Source: Perilla frutescens
Taxonomy: Eukaryota > Streptophyta > Magnoliopsida > Lamiales > Lamiaceae
Length of the DNA: 64,000 bases
Assembly: GCA_026008535.1 (NCBI GenBank)
Contig: BRKX01000009.1
Coordinates: forward strand, 62,221,720-62,285,719
Direction of reading: 5' to 3'
A model generated the notes under the pieces. That model did not search any database. It had not been told where the DNA came from and saw only the letters and a list, made by a program, of their open reading frames with translations. The position numbers were made by a program, and so were the translations under genes. Positions 1 to 12,957 of this stretch are shown here, in pieces (position 1 is the first letter of the stretch; each line of letters starts with the position of its first letter).

Positions 1-57
1 GAAATATTGTTTCGATTATCACATAATTTTTTAAAATTCTTAAATGTATTATTGCAG

Positions 58-631
58 GTAAAAAGAGGAAGGCCGCGAAAAGAAACAATAGCTAATGAAA
101 ATGTGCAGAATATAAACCCGAGAAAGAGAGCCTCAAAACCCTCCAATCCAAACCAGCAACCACAACGAAATATACAAACTCGAAGAGAGAAGAGACTGGT
201 GATATTACTTGAAAGAATATAACTTTAATGCTTAATTTTTCAGTTATGTTCAATTCAAATGTATTTACTTGTGTGATTTGATGGTATAGGTAAGATCAGG
301 ATTTGGTATAATGGAATTTGCAGGAACTGGAAACATTTACGCAAGGGTATAAAAGTTATATCCTACTCAATTATTGCTAAGGAATCTTTTTGTCTGAAGT
401 TTGATTGGTTACATTTAATTTTGTTTGCAGATGCCAGGCGATAATAGAGTTCAACACCTGAACTCTGTATTTGAACCAGGTTTCAATTCAAGAGGCCGAG
501 GAGGGACTAGAGGTCGGGGTGCTTCAAGAGGACACGGTGCTGGGCCGACTTTAGGCAATGGTTCTGGTTCGACTTCTGGCCATGGTGGTGGTTCGACTTC
601 AGGCTATGCAGGGGGTGTTTTGCAAACATAG
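58..631 (+). CDS. 3' end of a MULE-transposase-like gene (partial): AT-hook and Gly/Arg-rich tail
   Basis: Three consecutive exons fit with GT-AG borders and stay in one frame: 58-198, 290-346 and 431-631 (TAG). The acceptor at 56-57 shows that the gene begins outside the window. The first exon encodes KRGRPRK, an AT-hook-like DNA-binding motif, followed by a basic Asn/Pro/Gln-rich stretch. The second encodes VRSGFGIMEFAGTGNIYAR. The last encodes MPGDN and then a tail rich in Gly, Arg, Ser and Thr (RGRGGTRGRGASRGHG). This order (AT-hook, short conserved exon, glycine-rich C-terminus) resembles the C-terminal end of plant MuDR/MULE transposases and their domesticated relatives. The catalytic part lies upstream of the window, so active transposon and host gene cannot be told apart. 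The family call is from memory of the pattern. Confidence 0.5.
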
Positions 632-1356
632 GAAAATGACGCCTAGCTAGTTGCCCAGTCTTTAACTTTTTGTCAAATATTTGGATAAAAACTTATGAAT
701 TTGTTTTGAACTAATTTATGGATTGGTTAAGTATTGGGTACTTTTGTCTAATTTGTGGATGCCACGTAATGAAAAATATTTGTTGATGAATTTATGGTGC
801 ATTCATGGTTTTTTTTTCTTTAATATGAAACTAATGTTCATTGATTATTGCATCTGTTGAAAAAAAAGCTCAAATAATTGATAAAAATCTGAACATGTAC
901 TCGTTTGGTAGTGGAAAGAGAGCAGATAAGAGTGGCTCTAATAAAATGTGAATAGTAAAAAAAATGTTAAAATCCATGTGGAAAAAAAAATTAAATGATA
1001 ATTACAAGTGGAAAAGAAAAATCCACATCAGCATTCCGTTTGCCGGAAAATTTGGTCAATGTTGAAATTGCTACAAATGTGAAAGGTTGTGTTATTTTTG
1101 CAACATTTTAAAAGTGATGTTAAAATTGCAAATATGATGAAAGGTTGTGTTTTTTCTTGCAATTGAGATTTATCGATCATTAATTTATACACTAAGAACA
1201 TGTATGCACGTTGATACAACTAAAACTCAGATTCTTTTAGCTTGGGGAGTGGGGGACTACTTTGATAATCTCTTTTGTAGGGTTCCCTTTCGTTGAAAGT
1301 CTACGACACACTAAGCCTAACCCACTTTTTATAGCTAATTAATTATTAATGTATGT

Positions 1357-1359
<3 letters not shown>

Positions 1360-1410
<51 letters not shown>
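1360..1410. repeat. (TA)n microsatellite
   Basis: About 50 bases of uninterrupted TA dinucleotides. Confidence 0.95.
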
Positions 1411-1412
<2 letters not shown>

Positions 1413-2795
1413 GCCTGACGTCTATACTGATGCCATCTCATGACGTCATCAACCACCACCTTACACAATCTAACTAATTATTACTAAAGTTTATGAAACC
1501 ACAAAGCAAATACGTTTATCCATACACATAGTTTTAATATTTTTATCATTCATGTAATAATTTTTTCAATTATTGGGATAAAATTCTCTAGTTACATTTC
1601 ATGTTCTACTATTGTGCCTCACTATTAAATTTAATATATTAAAAATATTTATTATAAAAAATAAAATTTATTATAGTATAACCAATCATAATTAACATTT
1701 ACTGCTAAAAGAACAAAATTTTAAAAAATTATATACTCTAATTTTGGAATACTCAACCCTATTAATCAATTATATTTACTAAAAAATAAGAAATAAATAT
1801 TAAAAAATAAATATAGACCCTAATTGGGTGGGATGAACCCTAAATAAAAATTATAAAACTAAACTAAACCAAAATAAATTGAAGTTGAAGAAAAAAAATG
1901 GATGAAAATGTATTAAAAATGAAAATGGGACACCAAGTGGTATAGAAAAAAATGGGATAGAGGATTTCATTTGCAATTATTGATACACATGGAATACTGA
2001 TTTGATTGATTTAATAGATTCTAATTCAAACACAATTTAAATGATAAAAACCTGTCTAAGATTGTGTCATGGGTTAATTAAATGTATACAAATGGTCAAA
2101 ATTGTTATTTTGTTGGAGGAAATGTGCGAGACCATCTTATGGAAAAATATGTAAGGCAGATCAAAATACGGATCTAAATTAAATACAATCAAGCATACAC
2201 CATCAAAGTTATAAATATAAAAACTTGTGTGAGACCGTTTTACAAGTAAGGATTTGGATCCAAACCGTTTTCCTGCGACATATTTGTACTCTTGGCATTG
2301 TTGGATCGTGTCAGAGTTCTGATCTTGCACGGTCTTATAAATTTTGACCTGTAAAACAATCTTACACAAGATTAGCTCAGTTACGAATGTGCTATTAGGT
2401 ATGAATTTGAATTCGAGTCTTGACTTATCTTACGGATTTTGACTTTTGACTCGTGAGATAGTTTACATATATCATATATGACACCTAGAAGTTTAGAATC
2501 GAATTTTTATGAGGTTTTATAAATAGACTCTTTTATCTAAGGATAAGAAAAATATTTTCAAATTTTTAACATCAACATATATTTATTATCTGAACTAAAA
2601 CACGCGCGCGCATATATATATATATACACATTAATCGTGCTTTATTTTAAGTTGCAAATCTTTTATTCAACAATCAAACCTATTTTATAAAGTTAAAGGC
2701 TAGTCACTTTTTTTTTGTGATCAAAAGCATAAGTCTGACCGTTGATTGATCACAAATTAAATCACTCTTTAATAATGAAAACTCAGTTAATTACC

Positions 2796-2800
<5 letters not shown>

Positions 2801-2832
<32 letters not shown>
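2801..2832. repeat. (CT)n microsatellite
   Basis: About 16 uninterrupted CT units in intergenic DNA. Confidence 0.95.
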
Positions 2833-2834
<2 letters not shown>

Positions 2835-3670
2835 GCCAAAGTAATCCTGATAAATGAATTAACTAACTAGCACAAAGCTTTTGCACTTGATTTTGTTGAT
2901 CTTTTTAAAACGGGGTTAAGCTAATTTTTTTTAATAACACCAATCTAGTATACAAATTGCAATTGAAATAGACAATTAGAGATGAAAAAAATGTAATATA
3001 TTGTTAAAAAAAAATAGAAAAATCAAAATAGGAAACATCAAAAGTGAAGTGATGAATTATTGCGCATGACTGAAAATCAAACCAAATAACTCGATATTTG
3101 AATCGTGTTCGTTCGTTAAAAACTCGTTTGAGTTCGATTTGATTAGCATATTAAACTAGTTTGAACGTAATTTTGTGTTTTATAAGATTTAAAACTCGGC
3201 TCAAAGACGAGCTCGATAAATAAAAATTAAGCAAAACATGTATATATAAAAATATCAAACCACTCGAGCCCGACTTGTTCTTGACTTTATTAAAGCTCTT
3301 TTGAGCTCAACTCGATAGGTAATCGAATAAGCTCAAACATAAATTTTAAAAATCGATATTTAAAAGAAGCTTGAATATATGTAAATTTAGACTCGATTCA
3401 ACTTATTTACAACCCTACATATATACAAGCTATAAGAAAAACTGATTCTAGTGAAAACAATATCGGTGACAATCATATTTCTATCACTAAAAATACTTTT
3501 ATAGTGATGATTCATCTCGTCACAAATAAATAAATTGTGATCAGTAGTGATATCGTTTATATATTATCAATATTTATCGTTACTAAAATTTTTTTATGAT
3601 GTTATTTTTAGGAAAAATATTATTTTGGATCTTCGTACTGACAAAATTTTTCTGGATTAGTTTCCTCTAC

Positions 3671-4372
3671 TTTATTTCATTAAAATGGGATCTTTATAAT
3701 ATCAATTTGGTTAAAATCAAGTACCTCTGTTACCTTCTGTTACGGTTTAAGCAAACAGAATGACTTGATTTTAATCAAGTTGATAGGACAAGGACCCAAC
3801 TCGAAAAAAATGAATTTAAATAAATAAAAATTGAAAAATTAATTAAATAAAAATAAATAAATGAACAAATATTGATTTTTTTAAAAAACCCTATTGTTCG
3901 ACATTTTTTCATTTTTAAAAATAAAAAATAAAAAAAATTGAAAAAAAATTAAAATAATTTTTTAACCTACTGTAATATTTTTAAAATTTTATTAATTTTT
4001 AAAAAATAAATTAAAAAAATCAAACAGTAGTTAAATAAAATCTAAAAACTCAATTAAATAAAAATCACATTCAAAACTACTGTTTGAATTTTTAAAAAAA
4101 ATACAGCAATTTTACAAATTTAATATTTTTCAATATTAATTAATTAGTTAATTAGAATTTTAAATTAAAAAAATCAATTTAATTTAATTCATTTTATTGA
4201 TTTATTTATTTAAAAAATTAATTTTTAGTTTTGTTTTTGAATTGGGGTCCTTGTATGGTCAATTTAGTTAAAATTAAACTTTTTTGTTAACTCGAACGTT
4301 AATAGAAGATAAGACAGGGACTTGATTTTAACCACAACCATGCTACAAGAATCTCATTTTTTATTCAATAGA
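3671..4372. mobile_element. Non-autonomous element with long terminal inverted repeats
   Basis: The left arm (about 3671-3815) and the reverse complement of the right arm (about 4228-4372) align over roughly 140 bases. Shared words are GGTTAAAATCAAGT and ACAAGGACCC. The centre is almost pure A/T with no ORF. Long arms around a non-coding core suggest a foldback or MULE-type MITE. The arms are around 70% identical by eye, so it is old, and no target duplication was established. Confidence 0.5.
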
Positions 4373-4767
4373 CATTAAAGTATGTGTATATTAAGTAAAC
4401 ATGAATTTAATGTCAAGCTAATAATGAATGCATATATATTATAATTTTGTGATTGAAAAAAAAAAGAATATTACAAAATGGAGAGTGTTAATTTGATAAT
4501 AATTAAACACAAACTATATATCTATGGAAACTCATTAATTTGAAAATAAAATTTAGAACATCATTTGAAATTGCAGAGGTTGTTTGGTTGGTTAGATTTG
4601 CAATTATTCATGCTATAAAATATAATCCACATTAAGAAACGAAACTAGTGAAAAGGGAAATTCAAAGAATCACAACATATTATATATATCATATCACTGC
4701 ACATTAAGTTATTATTACATAATGAGAATACATAAGAATTTAGAAGCTAGATAACATGAGTTAATGA

Positions 4768-4890
4768 TCGAGAAAATTTCGTTTTTAGTCCCAATAGATA
4801 TGATCTAGTCTCTTTTTGGTCTCAATATTATCACTGTTCGTCCCAAAAGGACTGAACGATCATATCTAGTCCCACCGTGACTTTTTCCGT
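4768..4890. repeat. Single arm of the 'AAAATTTCG...GGTCCC' inverted-repeat family
   Basis: Starts GAGAAAATTTCG and carries repeated TAGTCCCA/TTGGTCTCA words, then GTGACTTTTTCCGTTAA. It matches the arms of the element at 13271-15004. Only one arm is seen. It abuts the stop codon of the LHT8-like gene at 4897 and may lie in its 3' UTR. Confidence 0.45.
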
Positions 4891-4896
4891 TAAATT

Positions 4897-6750
4897 CTAG
4901 TGAGGCTTGAAGAAGCTAACTTCCATCCCAGTGTCAATAACAACATAAACACCAGCAGCAACAAGCAAGATTGTGAGCAAAATCCCAGAAATCCCCAACC
5001 CCCAATTTAGCCACCACATTAAGCCATGCTTCTTCGGCTTCTTGATCTTAATCCACATCAAGCATGGATAAGCAAACGTGACCGGAACTGCAATGCCACC
5101 GATCAATCCGGCGAGGCTCCCGAGAAACGGGATGGCCACCGCGACGAAGAAGCACCCGTAACCGAACATGAACCTCGATATCACCCTCATCCACCACGGC
5201 AGCGCCCTCTTCATCCTCTTCGTGATCTTCGACTCCATGTCGTCGAACATTGGCATCCCGTATATCTGGAACGAGCTCGCCGCGTTGATGATCACGAAGA
5301 GGCTTATGAGCCCTAATATCGACTGCGACGTGTCCCTCCCGTGGTACCTGTAGATTGCTGCCAGCATTCCTCCGCTTTCGGGGATCTAGTTAATGTATCA
5401 CGGGAGGAGACCTTAAATAAAATACGAGATTGAAACATAACATAATAGTTGGGAGAATATAATTGAATTAGGTACCTTATTCCCATATGCCCAATATCCA
5501 CCAATTGCAATGGGAAATAGGCATAGCGCCACCACAAAATATGCAGCTTGAATCCCTCTCCACATCGGCACACGAGATGGCTTCTTCTCACTTGATGGCA
5601 TAGTTGCCTAAATTTTAGAGTTTTAAGTTTAGATTTTATTGAAATATAATAATATCAAATGTGTTAATCTATCTATCTAAGGTGTTGTGTGCTTATATAT
5701 ATATTTATATAGGCAAAAACTTCAGTAAGATAGAGTTTTATTATTGACGGGTGGGTTGTGGGTCGACCTGAACCGCTCAAAAAAAAGATTCTCTAGAAAA
5801 ATATTACTGACGACACTAAAACGTATCATTCGTAACCCAATAAGTATCATCCATGTTACTTCTCTTATATGAGTTTATTACATGTCACTTAATTAATAGA
5901 ATTCTATTATTCTCAATTAGGGTTTTTTTAATTTCAATTAGGATTCATATTTAATTAAAAAATATTAACGGTCGAGTGCAGCGTGTTAGCATCAGGCAAT
6001 CGCATTACAAGAGTTACTAGATTAAAAAAAAAATTAAATCAGGCGAGGCGAACGTAGTGCACGAGCCGCCGAAGGTTTAATTTTAAAGATAAATAATTAT
6101 ATTTTATAGTATATATTTTGAAAAAAAAATCAGAAAATGAAAAAAAAGAAATAAAAACAGTATATCGGGCACGTGCACGACGCCTCACGTGGGCACACGT
6201 GCGTGCACGCCCCCGACACGGGTCATTTTTTCAGGCCTTGCGGCCCATCAGACCGGTGCACCCAAGTCCTTCTCATTTACACATACCTGGATTTCAAGAG
6301 TGACATTATGCCCTCTGAATGCGAAAGCGATGATTCCAAACGCATTGAGAATTCCGAAGAACCACTCTGTGTTGGTGTTGGGCTTGACACGGTCGTAGGA
6401 GACGCCGTCGAGCCTCCCCTCCGTCACCGACACGCACCACATGAGGGTGCAGTAGCCCACGGCGGTGACGGCCCCCACGAGAGAAACGCCGGCGATGGAG
6501 TTGAGATTCGGCAGCTGGGAGAGGAGCACGGCAGCGGAGGTGAACACCAGGTACCACTCCACGGTGGTCAAGGGCTTCGCCGTGCAGCCGTGGCCGCCGC
6601 ACACGATCTCGTAGAAGAGCTTCGAGGTGGAGCCGCCCACAACGATGAGGGCAACGCATGTCCCTCCTGATAGGTACATGATTGGAAATACGGCAAATAT
6701 TTTCCCCATTTTCTCTCCTGCATGTATATATCATCAAATTAATATATGTT

Positions 6751-6793
<43 letters not shown>

Positions 6794-8060
6794 GAGAAAC
6801 ATACCAAAGGCAGCATTGAAGAGTTGGAGAAAGCGGCTGTAACGCATTCCATTTTCAGTGGATTCATGGAGATTAGTCAAAAGCCAGAATGTATATGTTT
6901 GCCATATAAATGCCACCGTCAAACTTATGATTCCCCAACTCCTGCAATATGCAAATACAAATACAAATTCAGTTTCGTATATATCTAATACACACTTATG
7001 TGAATATATTTATTAAGTAAAAAAAATGACGTTTAAATACATTAAATGAATGCAGACATGAGAAAAATATGAATTTTGCACCTCGATTGTGTAGAATGAC
7101 ATTCTTTGGGAAGCAAAATTAAAGTGACAGAATAACACTTATTTAGAAATGAAAATATACCCCCTCCGTAAATTTTTATTTGTCGTTTTTAGGATTTTCA
7201 AGAAAATTAAGATATCAGTAGTTTGACAAATATACCCTTCCTTATAAAATCATATTAAAACATTATATTTTCTTAAAAATATAAAGATGTCTCCCTCCCT
7301 ATATTAAAAGTAAAAGATTTTGTAAGAATTTAATAGGGTTTAACTTGAAAGAGAGTCCGTGAAAACATGCAAAACGACAAATAAAAATTTATGAGAGGGA
7401 GTATTATTATAATTATATTACTCTATTATGCTTATTTAAATTAAAACAGGCAAAGCCAACTCTTTAATATAATAGTAGTCCACTATTTGTGTTTATGTTG
7501 TCATCTTACAACTACTATATATCTACATATACATGATGCAATACATTCCAACTTGAGTAGGTGCATAATAAGGTGGTCGTGTTCACATATAATATTTCAC
7601 GGAGTGCAGTATCTAGAACTTAAATTAACAACGTAAAAACAACATACACGAGACGTTAAAAGGGAGAATCAAATCGGAAAGAAAGCAATTACCATCCAAG
7701 ATAGGTGAAGGCAACCGGGAGCACGAGGGCTTGGATTCCGATGCCGGCGCAAAGCGTGTGGAAGGCGGAGTAGAAGGCATTCCCATTTCTGGACTCAGTA
7801 ATGGGAAGCCATGCATCTTGAGGGTCAAACCTCGTCATGTTGATCGCCCTTCGTATCGGGCTTCCCAACGGAGTTATGAAATTTGGAGTTCTTGAAGGAG
7901 TCTTCGTCTTCGCCTTCGTGTTTGGATGCTCGATCATCAACAATGGCTTCCCAGAGAGAGAGGGTGAGTTGTACTGCGTCTGCATGGAAGAAGGCGCCGC
8001 GGATACTGATATCTCGCCGCCGTCTGCTGCCCCGTTCTCCATCATCTCCGACGACGACAT
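4897..8060 (-). CDS. LHT8-like: Lysine/histidine transporter-like 8 (amino acid/auxin permease family)
   Basis: Five exons join without frame errors on the minus strand: 8060-7693, 6941-6805, 6717-6287, 5607-5476 and 5385-4897. They give 518 codons plus TAG, the usual size for LHT8-type proteins (about 519 aa). The first ~100 residues are hydrophilic and Ser/Thr/Lys-rich. The rest is a multi-pass Aa_trans domain that includes LGWSWGIISLTVAF, AAFGEKMGKIFAVFP, VTLEIQATMPSSEKKPS and YWAYGNKIPESGG, the family hallmarks. The expected role is proton-coupled amino acid import at the plasma membrane; substrate cannot be read from sequence. The start is the first ATG after a (GA)n leader, 63 bases below a TATA box. 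Intron 1 holds a Stowaway MITE, intron 2 a (GA)n tract next to its donor, and intron 3 three G-boxes. No truncation or missing block was seen. Confidence 0.93.
6170..6201. promoter_or_regulatory. Three G-boxes (CACGTG) in intron 3 of the LHT8-like gene
   Basis: Perfect CACGTG palindromes lie at 6170-6175, 6186-6191 and 6196-6201, within a short GC-rich island (about 6165-6250) in otherwise AT-rich intron DNA. G-boxes are binding sites for plant bHLH and bZIP factors. The island lies 86 bases or more inside intron 3, downstream of its 5' splice site. A regulatory role is inference. Confidence 0.5.
6755..6790. repeat. (GA)n microsatellite in intron 2 of the LHT8-like gene
   Basis: About 17 GA units (CT on the coding strand) between the exon 2 donor (6804) and the exon 3 acceptor (6718). 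Confidence 0.9.
7160..7401. mobile_element. Stowaway-type MITE in intron 1 of the LHT8-like gene
   Basis: The ends are inverted (CCCCTCCGTAAATTTTTATT on the left, the complement of AATAAAAATTTATGAGAGGG on the right) and flanked by TA on both sides. Its ~240-bp length, non-coding interior and CTCCCTC-type terminus fit Tc1/mariner Stowaway MITEs. A related, worn copy sits in intron 1 of the CoA-ligase gene near 31785-32020. Confidence 0.8.
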
Positions 8061-8096
<36 letters not shown>

Positions 8097-8105
8097 TCTC
8101 TCTCT
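8061..8105. repeat. (CT)n microsatellite forming the 5' leader of the LHT8-like gene
   Basis: Almost the whole predicted 5' UTR is CT on the plus strand (GA on the transcript), directly next to the ATG at 8060. The left breakpoint of the segmental duplication falls at the edge of this tract. Confidence 0.85.
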
Positions 8106-8122
8106 AGCTATGTGGGAATTGG

Positions 8123-8130
8123 TATTTATA
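8123..8130 (-). promoter_or_regulatory. TATA box of the LHT8-like gene
   Basis: The minus strand reads CTTATAAATACC. It lies 63 bases upstream of the ATG, which would put transcription start near 8095-8100, just above the GA leader. The same box occurs in duplication copy 2 upstream of the LRAT gene. Confidence 0.7.
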
Positions 8131-8827
8131 AGTGGGAATGGGGAGGCAGAGAAGTTAAGGGAGTTGAGTGATTGGGAAGAAAATGAGAGAGGGTTTTGAA
8201 TTGTAGTGTATGAAGAGACGACCAAAAAGTTTATGTTGGTAGACTGCTTGGGTTGACCGGCAATTTTTCAGCACCGAGTGAATTAATTGTTGGGGTGAGA
8301 TTTCATATCAATTTCAGAGTTGTAACCATAAATTTATTTGAAATTATTTATATGTGTTTGGTATTATTTTATGTGGACTAGTTCAAGTTATCTTTAACTT
8401 TTAGCTCTCATTTTCTAGCTAGTGATATTATTGCTGCATTAAGTAGCAATTCCCCATATATTTTTTGGGAATTCTTGTTTGAATTGCTATGTTTTCTATT
8501 GGATTCCGTGACGGTTCGGATGGTAGTAATATTACATTCGTTTCTGAATAAGTGTTATTCTACATAAATGCACACATATTAATAAAGTAATCAAATTACG
8601 TTATACAGCGCTTTATGTGGATACTTTAAATGAGTTATATCAATCATTCAATGCGTTAAATGAGGGAAAATGTGATAAAAATGTAAAATTTTCGCCTCGA
8701 TTATGTAGAATGATACTATTTATGAAATAAAATTAAAGTGTTTTAAAAAACAGAGGGAGTATATGTGTGTGGGGAAATCGAATAATGTTGAGAACTATGA
8801 ATATGATTGGAAATGAATATGTATATA

Positions 8828-9078
8828 CTCCCTCCGTCCCGATTTAATAGGCTGATTGAAAATTTCACAAGGATTAAGAAAAAAATTGGGAAACACAATT
8901 AATCAATAAACTTCCTAATATAACCCTATTTATTTCTTTGATGTTGAATTAATGTCTAATGTGAACATATTAAATAGGAGTATATATTAGTCTATTAACT
9001 ATATATATATAGAAACATGCCTGTATATCGGGACATCCCAAAAAGGAAAATAAGTCTATTAAAGTGAGACGGAGGGAG
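8828..9078. mobile_element. Stowaway MITE with an empty site in copy 2
   Basis: Begins CTCCCTCCGTCCCGATTTAA, ends GAGACGGAGGGAG, and is flanked by TA. Copy 2 at about 18258-18270 reads straight through (ATATATACAATTTTGG), so insertion at a TA after the duplication is directly visible. Confidence 0.92.
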
Positions 9079-9500
9079 TACAATTTTGGTAGAAGGCTAT
9101 TAATGTGCTTGATTGACTAGGGAGTACTTTGAAAACAAATTAAAACACAAAGTTTGGATAATAAGCAACAAAAAACCAAGATTTAGTTAGCAAATTAAAG
9201 TGAAGCTTGCAATTTAATCCCAAAATAATTAAAATTAAAGAAATTGGTTCGTTAAGAAACAATATTAATTTTATAGGGAAAACGTGTGTGTGTTAATGCA
9301 GAAACAACTTAAATAAAAAAATTAAAATAAAATAATGTGAGTGGTGACATATTTTTCAAGGGACTCGTGAACCATTAGAAACTACCGACCAACTACCTTT
9401 GACTTATATATCATAATGTGGGTCCCATGTTGACTTTGTCTTTCCCTCTCCTATTATCTAGAAGGGGTGATTTTTTTTTAATTATAGAAAGAATATATAT

Positions 9501-9546
<46 letters not shown>

Positions 9547-10497
9547 GTGTGTAGCTATTAGTCCAAGATTTCCATGTGTGAATTTTTTGACCGAATATAT
9601 GGGCATTTTTGTAATTTCAAGTGTGCTTTTGCATATTTTTTAAAGAAAGATTCCCATCGAGTTGGATTTTTTCATTTTAAAATATAATCTTATTTAGTTA
9701 ATTTTACTTCTTTTGACCCTCAATGATAAGTTCATAACTGCGTGTTCATACTATTTAAGGCATGGTACATAGTTTTACCTTTTAGATAGTAGAACATATA
9801 TATTTTTGTTTATATTTGATGAAGGGGAGCGGTGTATCTCGAATATGAGTATTTTATTATTTTAATACACACAATAATAATATAAACTGCAAATTACATC
9901 TTATGTCCTGAATTATTAAGGCTGTGATATTAATAATGTCCGACGGAGAAGTATATCACTAATCATACTTAAAAATATCACATTTACTATATTGGAAATT
10001 ACTGTTATATTTTTTTTATAAAGGCGGTCACATTTTTATAATATTTTTTGAATTAAAAAAATATCATTTATAATACTAAAAAATATAACTTTTAACATTG
10101 AAAAGTATCGTAAATTTTCATTTTATATAAAGCTTGCGTACATCCGATGTTGCGGGAAGTTTACCTAAAATATTATATATACATATATATATATTATATT
10201 ATAGAAGATCCAAATATAACTTTATATTATATACTTAATGAAGTTCAAAATCCAAGGTTATTGGAACTTTTTTGTAAACCGAGTGATTAATTTGACGATG
10301 AAAAAGTCGTTAAAATGGAAACTCCCCTAGTTATGCAAGTCAAGGCTATATAGCCCTCATTTTCATTTGATTAACTCTCTTCTTCTCGTCTTTACCTATT
10401 ATGTCTCTTTCTTCTCGAATGATTCTACTTTGAAAATGTAACTTTTTTTTTTTAATGCTTAACTTTTGAATTTTCTTGAGCATTTAGTGGTCGTTTT

Positions 10498-10834
10498 TAG
10501 GGGTGAGCATTCAGTTTTTTGGTTCGGTCCTGAAAATGTTAAAACTGAAGAATATCGAATTTTTTAAAAATAGAACCGAACCGAACTGGACCGGAATATT
10601 TCGGTTTGGTTCGATTTTGAACCGAAATTTTCTTAAATTTTCTAATCTATGTTTTTTCTTTAAATTCTCTTCATTCGATATAATTAATTATGTACAAGTA
10701 TGAATTAGCTAATTATCAAGGTTCAAGTTCAAAAAATACCAATAAATAACTAAATAAAGTTCAAAAATATGTAAATTCCAACAAAGCAAAGTCGAATAAA
10801 CTATAAAGTACAACAAAGTCGAGTATTTTTATTA

Positions 10835-10887
<53 letters not shown>

Positions 10888-11064
10888 TCGGTTTTTCGCT
10901 TCGGTTCAGATATTTTCTCTCTGGACCGAACCGAAACCAAAAATTGAATTTTTACTAAAAAAAGAATCGAACCGAACCGAATTTTGAAAAGAACCGAACC
11001 GAAAAAATTGAATTAATTCGGTTCGATTCGGTTCTCGGTTTTCGGTACTTTTTGCTTACCCCTA
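10498..11064. mobile_element. hAT-type non-autonomous element with an empty site in copy 2
   Basis: Inverted termini TAGGGGTGAGCA and TGCTTACCCCTA are typical of hAT elements. The flanks are GTCGTTTT and ATCGTTTT, an 8-bp target duplication with one change. Copy 2 (about 27500-27530) has a single GTCGTTTTCATATTAGC. The interior repeats GGTTCGGTT/AACCGAACC words and contains a (TA)n tract at 10838-10882. There is no transposase. Confidence 0.9.
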
Positions 11065-11720
11065 ATCGTTTTCATATTAGCTTCAACTTTAGTATTGAAT
11101 TTAGATTGAAAAACTTAATCATATCTAGAAAAAATTATGAGCTTCATATTTTGGAGGTTTGATTTTAACTACTACTAAGAAGAAAGAGATGATAAAATAC
11201 GTCTAAACATTTCAAGTAAGTGACATATGATGCAAATAATTAACGTTGTTAATCTATACAAATCAAAATGATCAAGAACCACGAATTATGTACCCATTTA
11301 AAATCAATAAAAATAAACGGTTGTTAATATTGTCATTTCGAGGACACCCATAAAAATTTAATTTCAAACTTTCATCCAAATGAAAAGCACACATCTTGTA
11401 ATCAACTTTGTTGCATGATGTCTCTAAAATTAACTTTGTGACATGATAATTTAAAGGAGTAATATTCATTCATTGGGACGTTGCGCTATATTTTAGTTTG
11501 CTAGAGTTTGAAATTATTGAGAGTATGGTAGAGTTTGAAGTACTTAGATTATATAATATGGAGAGGGGTATTTTAGTTTTTGTATAAATTTTTTGTATTA
11601 GCTATACATTGGGGGTCATTGACAGAGCCACACTAGGTCTGGGGGGTCACTGGCCCCTGAAATTTTAGAAAATAGTAGAAGTATTATAGGAATTTTCTCT
11701 TTTAATATTGAAAATAAAAT

Positions 11721-11755
<35 letters not shown>

Positions 11756-12957
11756 GTTTCTCCCTTTCAATTCCATGTAGTAGAGACGGGCAGATCCTCC
11801 ATTTATCTTTTATCATTCTTCATCTTCTTTTTATTTTTATTTTGGCAAATTTCTTCAATTTTTTTTTATCAAATTTAAATCCGTTACCATTATTTATTGA
11901 GTTTCCCCCTTGTAACTCTATACCTCCACCCTTAAATAGAGTATGTTCGCATTGCTCCATTGTTGAATATATGGTTCATAGTAGTAGCTCTCATGTTAAA
12001 AAAAAGCATTCTTTTTATTTTTTTAAGGTGAAATTATTTACGTCCACTTTTACAATTTATGTTTTATGTTAATTTTTTTTTACTAATATGAATTGCTTCT
12101 TTTTTAATTGTATTTGTCAATCATACTTGATTTTTATTGTGTGGATCATTTTATGTTAAAATATAATTAATATAGTATCACAACTTTAATAAAAATATCA
12201 TCAACTTCTAATTTTTATGTCCGTTATGTTATTATTTGGGCCCTCCTGAACAAAATTCCTGGCTCCGCCACTGTCGAGGGTTGTATTTAATTTTGTTATT
12301 GTTTGAGTAATTGGGGATTATAAGGATAAAAATGACTAAAAAGGTAATATTTATATTTTAATTAATTTTGGATTTTTGGTGGTTGTAAAATGAAAAAACG
12401 GGTTGTGAATAAAATTAGCTTTAGACAAGTGGTGCAAAGTTTGGGCTTGGGTTTTTATTTATTAGTGGGTTGCGTACTTGTTTAATGATTTTGAAAATAT
12501 AAAGTCTAATTGAGTCTGATTTTCTTTTTTTCCCCATAAGAATTTTGTTGACTAGGCGTATTCACATGATGTTGATGATTTTATTTTAATTTCGATTTAA
12601 GTTATTTATGTTAATTGATATAGAATAAACTCGAATTCAATCATATTTTGTGAAGGGTTTTTTATGATGTTTTTCTACCATTTAAGTCGATTGTGAAAGC
12701 ATTTATTTTTACAAAAAAAAGGTAAAATTATACACTCCCATTTGGGCCTCGTAAATATTTAAAGTTTCTATCAATACTGAAATTTTATATCGTTTTGATG
12801 ATAAAAGAAATAACACAAATTGTTGTGTTTAGAAATAAGGATACAGTGCAGCTACCTTACTATGAAATTTATCACTACCATGTGAGTATTATGGAATTTT
12901 CTGATTTTTTTTCCTCAATTTTGGACGTTTCCACATGTTTTGAGTGATTATGGTAAA

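Larger units (their letters stand above)
632..3670. other. AT-rich intergenic DNA, no supported gene
   Basis: No convincing coding region is present. It holds a (TA)n tract at 1360-1410, a (CT)n tract at 2801-2832, a short CG/TA tract near 2600-2630, and degenerate transposon debris. The stretch near 3080-3415 is rich in ACTCG/CGAGT words, as in old hAT-type elements. Small ORFs here (for example minus strand 2067-2369) have no recognisable domain. Confidence 0.6.
8098..12083 (+). repeat. Direct segmental duplication, copy 1
   Basis: From the end of the CT leader onward this DNA matches 17525-29648 in order and orientation, well above 90% identity by eye in aligned blocks. Shared landmarks are GCTATGTGGGAATTG, GCTTGGGTTGACCGGCAA, CCAAGATTTCCATGTGTG, GGCTATATAGCCCTCA and GAACCACGAATTATGTACCC. 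Copy 1 carries a Stowaway MITE and a hAT element that copy 2 lacks. The right breakpoint falls inside an old transposon whose other end in copy 1 is near 12275 (CTGGCTCCGCCACTG). Confidence 0.9.

Noticed and set aside
2067..2369. 100-aa minus-strand ORF
   Set aside because: No domain, no codon pattern and no splice context; the length is compatible with chance.
6627..6988. Short ORFs with RERERE or SLSLSL runs (also at 7837, 34049 and 54695)
   Set aside because: They are translations of GA/CT microsatellites.
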